A model generated the notes under the pieces. That model made no database searches. It saw only the letters and a list, made by a program, of their open reading frames with translations, and was not told the DNA's origin. DNA of 64,000 nt from Linanthus parryae (lineage: Eukaryota > Streptophyta > Magnoliopsida > Ericales > Polemoniaceae): contig JALGPY010000009.1 in assembly GCA_023055425.1 (NCBI GenBank), forward strand, positions 17,053,775-17,117,774, written 5' to 3'. Position 1 is the stretch's first letter. Every line of letters begins with the position of its first letter. This document shows, piece by piece, positions 57,759 to 64,000 of this stretch. The position numbers and the translations under genes were made by a program.

Positions 57759-59756
57759 TCAAGCTTGAAAGTTTGGAAATTGCTTCTTCAGCTGATAGTA
57801 ATCTTCCCAGGTAGCTTCAGCAGGAGACAAATTCAACCATTGCACTAACACTTTGACAGTGGAAGAGTTACCTTGTTTAGCTAATTGTCTGTCCAAAATG
57901 GCCACTGGTTCCACTAAGAACTGGCCTTCCAATCCCACCTTAGGTAACTGAGGAGAAGCAGTGTAGTTGCCAATGGCCTGCTTGAGCTGGGACACATGAA
58001 ACACTGGGTGGACCTTGGAATGATCAGGCAACTGTAATTTGTAAGCTACCTTGCCAATTTGTTGAATAATTTGGAATGGTCCAAAGAATCTAGCTGATAG
58101 CTTGTGGTTGACCCTCAGCTGCACAGATTGCTGTCTGTAGGGTTGCAATTTCAGAAATACCCAATCACCAACCTGAAATGTCCTCTCTGTCCTGTGCTTA
58201 TTAGCATAATGAACCATTCTCTCTTGAGCCTTAGACAAATTATCTTTGAGAAGCTGAAGCAGTCTAGCTCTGTCTTGAATGAATGTATCCACTGCTGCCA
58301 CTCCAGTCTTATTCAACTGATGGAAGTTGTAGTGCTGTGGTTTAAACCCATAAACAGCTTCAAAAGGAGTTAATTGGAGAGCAGTATGATAATTAGTATT
58401 GTACCACCATTCAGCCATACTCAACCATTTAGCCCATCTCTTTGGCCTATCCCCAGTTAAGCATCTAAGATAGATCTCCAGGAATTGGTTCAACCTTTCA
58501 CTTTGACCATCAGTCTGGGGATGGTATGCAGTTGTGTACTTGAGTTGAGTCCCCATTAACTTGAAGAGTGTATTCCAGAACTGACTGAGAAAGACAGGAT
58601 CTCTGTCACTGACAATTGAACAAGGAAGGCCATGTAGTTTACACACATTTTGAAAGAAGACTTCAGCTATTTCTTCAGCAGTGTAAGGGTGTGAGATAGC
58701 CATAAAATGCCCATACTTGGAAAATCTATCAATGACCACCATTATTGCTGACTTATTCTCATTCTTAGGCAACCCTTCCACAAAATCCATAGCAATGTGA
58801 GTCCAGGGCTTATCAGGAATGGGGAGAGGTTGCAGTAACCCTGGATATGGAAGATGCTCAGACTTCATTCTTTGACAAATGTCACAGCTCTTGACCCATT
58901 CCTTGACTTGGGCCTTCAACCCTGGCCAGAAAAACAACATTTTAACCCTCTTATAGGTGCCTAAAATTCCAGAATGCCCCCCTACTCCTGTGTTATGCAG
59001 TTCCTGGATTATGTGCTGTCTGAGCTCAGAGTGACCCCCCACATAAATCAGCCCTTTACGTTTTAAAACACCATCTTGCAGTTCAAAGAGAGGACAAGCA
59101 TTACTATCCACAGCCAACTTGGACATTTTATCCATAACAAAACTGTCACCTTCATAACTATATTTGACTTCTTGAAGCCATTTGGGAACCACTGAAGATA
59201 CAGCACTGCACTGACCCTCTGTGCATTCCTCAGCACTACTTCTTCTTGACAAAGCATCAGCTACCTTGTTCTCTTGTCCCTTTTTGTACTGAATTTCATA
59301 ATGCAGCCCCAGTAACTTGGAAATCCATTTCTGTTGAAGTACTGTTGTGAGTTTTTGTTCTAGAAGGAATTTAAGACTGTGGTGATCAGTCTTAATGATG
59401 AATTTGCCTCCTTCTAGGTAAGACCTCGATTTAGAAATGGCATGAACCAAAGCCAATAGTTCCTTCTCATAAGTTGATAACCCCAAGTGTCTTGTAGATA
59501 GGGCTTTGCTAAAGAAAGCCAAGGGCCTATTTTGTTGCATCAGCACTGCCCCAATACCATCATAACATGCATCAGCCTCCACCACAAACATCTCTTTGAA
59601 ATCAGGGAGAGCTAGTACTGGAGCTTGAACCATGGCTTGTTTGAGAGTATTGAAAGCTGCTGTAGCCTCTGGACTCCATTTGAATTGCCCCTTCTTAAGC
59701 AATTGAGTGAGTGGTCTAGCCAAGTTCCCATAACCCCTAACAAACCTCCTGTAATA
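57759..59756 (-). pseudogene. RNase H, integrase and chromodomain of the Reina-like element
   Basis: This is the same frame as RT, separated by one TGA (59757-59759). It opens with YYRRF of the RT connection and then RNase H (VVEADACYDGIGAVL, STYEKELLALV, KTDHHSLKFLL). The integrase zinc domain has HNTGVGGHSG and CDICQ. The core has Asp in IAMDFVEGLP, Asp in IVSDRDPVFLS and Glu in DGQSERLNQF. FFGPFQIIQQIGKVAYKL is the GPY/F motif. The last 50 residues (VKVLVQWLNLSPAEATWEDY) are a chromodomain. No other lesion is seen; 654 residues. Confidence 0.93.
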
Positions 59757-60752
59757 TCAAGTGAGTCCTAGGAACCCTCTAAGCTCCTTAATGGTCTTAG
59801 GAAAGGGCCATCCTTCCATAGCACTCAATTTTCTGGGGTCAGTTTGCACACCTTCCTTACTGATGATGTGCCCTAAGTATTCTACTGCTTCTAAGCCAAA
59901 TGAACACTTACTCAACTTGGCATACAGCTGATGCTTCCTCATAGTCTCAAACACCACCTTAAAATGCTGTAAATGCTCCTCCATGTTACCACTGTAAACT
60001 AGAATGTCATCAAAGAAAACTAGCACCATCTTCCTCAGATAATTTCTGAAAATGTCATTCATAAGGCATTGAAAGGTTGCTGGAGCATTGGTAAGGCCAA
60101 ATGGCATTACCCTGAATTCATATAACCCCTCATGGGTTCTAAATGCTGTTTTGTAGACATCATTCTCTGCCATTCTCACTTGATGGTACCCTGATCTGAG
60201 ATCAAGCTTAGAGAAGATAGTAGCTCCTCTTAACTCATCCATAAGCTCATCAATAACTGGGATTGGAAATTTATTTTTGATTGTGATGTCATTCAACCCC
60301 CTGTAATCCACACAGAATCTCCAAGTCCCATCCTTCTTTTTAACCAACAAAACTGGGGATGAAAAGGGACTAGTGCTTGGCTGTATAATTCCATTATCCA
60401 GCATCTCCTTCACCATCTTCTCAATCTCATTCTTCTGTAGAAATGGGTACCTGTAAGGTCTCAAGCACACAGGTTGAGCACCTTCAATTAGTGGTATATT
60501 GTGATCTTGGCTCCTGGGAGGAGGTAATTGACTTGGCTCAGCAAATAGGTCTTGGAATTGCTCAATTAGTGGCTTTAATTCTTCAGGAGTATTAATGTTT
60601 TCCTCCACCATTCCAATAGAATAAAGTTGAGCTGCAATGCAGAACTCATTAGTTTGGCAGTGACTGTATTGTGTGTAGTTACTCTTCCCTGGGGTTAGAT
60701 TCACTTTGGTGAGCTGTAAGTAGCACTTCTTGTCCCTCCCATTGGAATCCAA
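59757..60752 (-). pseudogene. Reverse transcriptase of the Reina-like element
   Basis: RT blocks in order: [78 protein letters not shown] (catalytic Asp-Asp) and [10 protein letters not shown]. The frame ends LRGFLGLT then TGA, where Gly is expected, so a single GGA to TGA change interrupts pol. It overlaps the protease frame (60679-60752) in another register; a frameshift near 60740 is needed to enter it. Confidence 0.93.
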
Positions 60753-61432
60753 AAGTTCTCTTGTTAAAGTCCATGAAAATGGGGCTGACCTTCCTCAACC
60801 ATTGAGCTCCCAACACCACATCACAACCCCCAAGTGGCAACACTCTGAGATCAGTGACAATTGTGCATTTTTGCAATTCAATTTTGGCCTCTTTACAAAC
60901 TGCAGTACTGCATAATCTACTTCCATCTGCAACTGCTACCTGCATCTCCTTGGTGAGTTGGCTTCCACATTGTACTCTTCTAGCTGTGCTTTTGTCTATG
61001 AAATTATGAGTACTGCCAGTATCAATCAAAATGTGTACTTCTTTTCCATTGATCTTCCCAACCAGCCTGATGGTTTCTGCACTGGCACACCCTGACATGG
61101 CATGTAGGGACACACCTAATGGCATTTCTTCTTCTAATACTAGATCTGTGGTAGGTGCTATTTCTGTCTGTACTTCAGTCTCATGCATTACTTCTTGGCT
61201 CTCTTCTTCCTCTTCTGAACCAATTAATAAGTAGAGTGTCTTCTTGGCACACTTATGCCCTGGGGAATAACTTTCATCACAGTAGAAACACAGTTTCTTA
61301 TCTCTCTTTTCTTTCATTTCAGCAGCAGATAGTCTTTTGAACACAGAATTCCCTGTTTTAGTAACCCCTTCTTCCTTCACCATGCTCATTTGTCCCACTT
61401 TACTCTTTTCTGCACCATGAGTGACAGCATAA
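60679..61432 (-). pseudogene. Gag zinc knuckle and protease of the Reina-like element
   Basis: The ATG at 61398 is internal; coding continues from gag after a frameshift at a run of eight G/C (about 61446-61453). CFYCDESYSPGHKC is the single gag zinc knuckle. Then an acidic linker, and the aspartic protease with ILIDTGSTHNFID (catalytic Asp-Thr-Gly) and VVLGAQWLR. The natural pol continues in a different register near 60740. Confidence 0.9.
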
Positions 61433-62389
61433 CTAGTCTTGTTGCCCCCCCCTTCTGGTAATGTGTTTTTCTAAGGACTCCACATGTCCTTCTTCTAATC
61501 TAGCAATAGCTTTAGCTTGTGACAAAGTTTTAGGAAAATGCAGCTGCACTGCTCTCTGTAAATCCTCTCTTAAACCACTGAGAAAACTCCTCACGAAGTA
61601 CATTTCATCAGCCCAAGGTTGTAGTGCTATGATTCTAGGTCTGAGTGCCTCAAACCTGGATTGGTAGTCTGCCACAGTTGTATGCTGCATTAGCTTATTA
61701 AATACTCCCAAAATGTTCTCATGTCCTGGTTCAGCAAACTCAGCACATAATTTCTCACTAAAATAACTCCATGTGATGTCTTCTAACTGGTCAAATTCTG
61801 ATCTGAACCAGAAATCAGCTTCTCCATCTAAATGCAGAGATGCCATAACCAGCTTTTGGCAGTCACTCATTTTGTAAATTTGAAAGTATCTGTCTAATTT
61901 CTTTAACCATCCCAATGGATCTGTTCCTCCAAATCTAGGAAATTCAATTTTAGGCAAAGGAATGCCTCCTCCAGAAAAATTTCTCATAATACTAGCACTT
62001 TCTTCTGTGTGTATTTCTCTAGTAACATTGCTGCTGTTTTCAGCTCTTTTTCCAAGTGAATTTGGAGTTCTACTTTCACCATTCAACACTTCTGAATAAC
62101 TTGCCAATTTTTCCTTATCTCTCTGATTAGCTAGCAGATTATAACAGTTTGTGATCTTCTTGAATTGATCATCAAACTTCTTCTCCATAGAATTTAGTCC
62201 TTCATGCAAGTCAGTTTTCAGTTCCTGCCTAATATTCTGAAATTGAGTACGCATACCTTCATCAAGCTGCACAAACTGCACTCGGACTCCATTCACCATT
62301 TCCTCAAAGTCATCGAGACGCTCTTCGAGCACTATCACATTCGAATCAGCCTCCATGGACATGAGGTTTTGACTCCGAGTGTTGGGCAT
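61433..62389 (-). pseudogene. Gag of the Reina-like element
   Basis: The start is chosen at 62389 (MPNTRSQNLMSMEADSN), the first ATG after the primer site; an ATG at 62530 lies in the LTR and is not used. About 318 residues. A coiled coil occupies residues 25-75. The capsid domain has FPRFGGTDPLGWLKKLDRYF, LHLDGEADFWF and FAEPGHENILGVFNKL. The frame ends RRGGQQD at a homopolymer where it should pass into the zinc knuckle. Confidence 0.92.
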
Positions 62390-62417
62390 TTTCTGGCCTT
62401 TCCGTGAAGGAAACCAG

Positions 62418-62429
62418 GCTCTGATACCA
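62418..62429 (-). other. Primer binding site of the Reina-like element
   Basis: TGGTATCAGAGC on the minus strand, followed by CTGGTTTCC; complementary to initiator tRNA-Met, three bases from the LTR. Confidence 0.96.
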
Positions 62430-62432
62430 ACT

Positions 62433-62950
62433 TGTGAGGTCTCCGACCTCACAGAAGCTCCGACGGCCGGTAATTTCACCGGAGAAGAGAGATTGATCGG
62501 AGAATTGATCTCCGATTGGAAGAAGAACAACTAGGGTTTGAGAGAGGGAAAGAGGATTTGGGTAGAAATGAAATTATCATAAAATCGTACTGAAAATATT
62601 ACAACTTGAGCTATATATACTAGGGGGTAGGTAAATGCAATTTACCTAAACTAGTAACGGTCCGCCCAGTCAGCGTCTTCCAACTCAAACACACCAATCA
62701 GCGAGAGGGAAGAAGCTGACTTGGCAAGCGACCGGACAACTCAGCCTAAATGGCACCGTCCTACTAAACCATTCAAATCCAACGTCCTAAAACTAATCTA
62801 CGGTCCAGATCACAGATCCCGCCTGATCCAACGGCTACTGCTGCTGCAAATTACACGACCACACTTTTGACTACTTTGCACTTTGGTCCTATTTATACAA
62901 CCACCGTTTAGACAGCTTTGCACTTTAGTCCTTCCCCTGCAACCCTGACA
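62433..62950 (-). repeat. 5' LTR of the Reina-like element
   Basis: 518 bp; about five substitutions compared with the 3' LTR. It carries the same terminal hairpin and TATA-like element. Confidence 0.95.
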
Positions 62951-64000
62951 CAAATCGAGATGATCTTTCCAGTCCACACGGCGGCGACTGTTCGAACCCA
63001 GGTTTCTCTCACTCACACTCACAATTGCAGATCGAGAAAAGGATAGGGAGACCAAGAGAGAAACGAACGAATCCGCCGGTGAGGCGGCGGCCGCTTGAAC
63101 GAACTGAGATGGAGAGGCCTCCCGTGGACATCGATGAACCAGACCGACGGAATCCGCGAACAATGTAGTTGACCTGTTATCCCTGCAGATCTGTTTCTCT
63201 TTTTGATCATCTTTTTATTTTTTTTGCTTCAGTTCTACTTTTTTGCGGAAATCGACCAGAAGCGGTGGCTGTTTGGATTCAAATGTTTCCTCATGTTATT
63301 TTTTTTCCTGCTTCTGTAAAAATACCAGTGGGTTTTGTTTATGAAATTGATTGCTGTAGGTGATGTTTCCGTTGAAATTGGTCAGAAATTTTGGCCATAT
63401 TTTTGTTTAGATCTGTAATAAGGATCTTCATGTTATTGTTTTCATCTTGTTCTTGGATGGATGTTATATTGATGTTAGAAAGAGAAGAGATTGTGAGGCA
63501 GAGAGAAGGACAGAGAGAGAGGGACACATGGGGTAATCTGTGGAAAGAGGAGGGCAAAATAGACCTTTTGACAATTTTCTTAATTGACGTGCGAACAGTA
63601 AACAGAAGAAAGTGGAGAAACAGAGGAAGTAACTAGTGTGCTAATATTATTGTATAATTTGACTAATATTTTAGATATAGCTGGGTTTATGCCATATATT
63701 AATTAAAATTATTAAATATTTATATAAAAATATATAATTATTTAGATTTGTAAGTTATATTTCGGTTTGATCGACTAAATATATGTTATATATATAAAGT
63801 TTGATCAACTAGATGGTCATATTTAAGTTTACAAGTTATATTTTAATTACGTTTAATAAATACTTGTATAAAAATAAATACTTATATTTAATTTAATAAA
63901 CGTGCGATTGAACCGGTCCGACCACCGGTCCGACCTGTCCGACCATGAACCGGTGCCTCGCCGGTTTGATGGCCGGTCCGGTTTTTAAAACTTTGTTTAT

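Larger units (their letters stand above)
57213..62950 (-). mobile_element. Reina-like chromovirus retrotransposon, nearly intact
   Basis: 5.7-kb Ty3/gypsy element on the minus strand. LTRs are 57213-57730 and 62433-62950 (518 bp each, about five differences, near 1%), TSD CAAAT (57208-57212, 62951-62955), primer site 62418-62429 and purine tract 57731-57747. Gag, protease, RT, RNase H, integrase and a C-terminal chromodomain are in order. Small size, short LTRs and the CFYCDESYSPGHKC knuckle fit the Reina or a neighbouring chromovirus clade. Few lesions: two frameshifts and one stop. Confidence 0.94.
56854..63629. mobile_element. Stowaway-like element split by the Reina-like retrotransposon
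   Basis: Ends CTTCCTCTGTTTTTTCTCTT and, reversed, CTTCCTCTGTTTCTCCACTT, flanked by TA (56852-56853, 63630-63631). Without the retrotransposon it is about 1.03 kb, long for a Stowaway MITE. The interior (57000-57210 and 62956-63200) looks like a plant 5' UTR and leader, with CT-rich and CCACC-rich stretches, and may be captured host DNA. No transposase. Confidence 0.75.
56229..63995. mobile_element. Non-autonomous hAT element inside the transposase gene
   Basis: The left end CATAGTTTTTAAAACCGGAC and the right end reversed CAAAGTTTTAAAAACCGGAC form the inverted repeat. Both subterminal zones are packed with CCGGTCCGACCGG-type words. The left flank TTTATAAG (56221-56228) is matched by TTTAT at 63996-64000, where the window ends. 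Without nested insertions the element is about 1 kb and encodes no transposase. A (TA)n(GA)n tract is at 56624-56667. Confidence 0.85.
54164..64000 (+). mobile_element. Autonomous-type hAT element, broken; right end outside the window
   Basis: The left end TAGAGCTGCATACTGGTTCG (54164) is followed by a subterminal block rich in AACCGG/CCGGTT words (54180-54390), usual for hAT transposase binding. The candidate 8-bp target duplication is TTCATAAC (54156-54163); its partner is beyond 64000. The transposase gene (54893-56220) is interrupted by a second hAT element at 56229. The terminus resembles those of the MITEs at 1359 and 4917 (TAGGACTGCA). Confidence 0.75.

Noticed and set aside
62390..62530. 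ATG at 62530 as start of the Reina-like gag
   Set aside because: It lies in the LTR and its frame runs through the primer site. The ATG at 62389 starts gag in the expected place.

Overview
This is a window of flowering-plant nuclear DNA, probably a eudicot; the species cannot be named from the sequence. The evidence is the family content: Ty3/gypsy chromoviruses (Tekay/Del-like and Reina-like), a Tat-lineage retrotransposon with a second RNase H, hAT, Mutator-like and Stowaway-like DNA elements, an L1-type LINE remnant, and one short-exon plant gene with GT-AG introns. More than 85% of the window is transposable-element sequence. I see no bacterial or organellar genes, CRISPR array, rRNA or tRNA gene.

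Layout. 1-10599 is a pile of old LTRs on the + strand. An Athila/Tat-type LTR is split by a Tekay-like solo LTR (704-3817, TSD TGACG), which itself carries a hAT MITE. A second hAT MITE lies at 4917-5455. Two further Tekay-like LTRs follow (5893-8149, and a broken one at 5707-10599).

10600-47537 is a five-level nest. A copia-like element without coding capacity (10600-47537) has its 3' LTR split by a non-autonomous element with an orphan ORF (10736-42386, TSD CACAC). That element's LTR is split by a 28-kb Tekay/Del element on the minus strand (12773-41069, TSD CCAGC). The pol gene of the Tekay element is split by a Tat-lineage element on the plus strand (18591-33201, TSD ACAGC). The two Tekay LTRs hold later insertions: a Stowaway-like MITE in one and a Mutator-like element with gene-like sequence in the other. 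The Tat element carries, antisense to gag-pol, a six-exon gene whose product resembles the plant mobile domain (PMD) family. I consider this the most interesting cargo in the window.

47538-52600 holds the one recognisable host gene, four exons at 49705-52216. It encodes a 299-residue coiled-coil protein with four DLNQ motifs, and one intron holds a MITE. 52964-53730 is a 5'-truncated LINE with a perfect 13-bp target duplication and a MITE inside it.

54164-64000 is a second nest, four levels deep. A broken autonomous hAT element is interrupted in its transposase gene by a non-autonomous hAT (56229-63995). This is interrupted by a Stowaway-like element (56854-63629), and that by a nearly intact Reina-like chromovirus (57213-62950, LTRs about 1% different).

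Nearly every retroelement ORF carries stops or frameshifts. The host gene is the only coding unit that looks fully intact.
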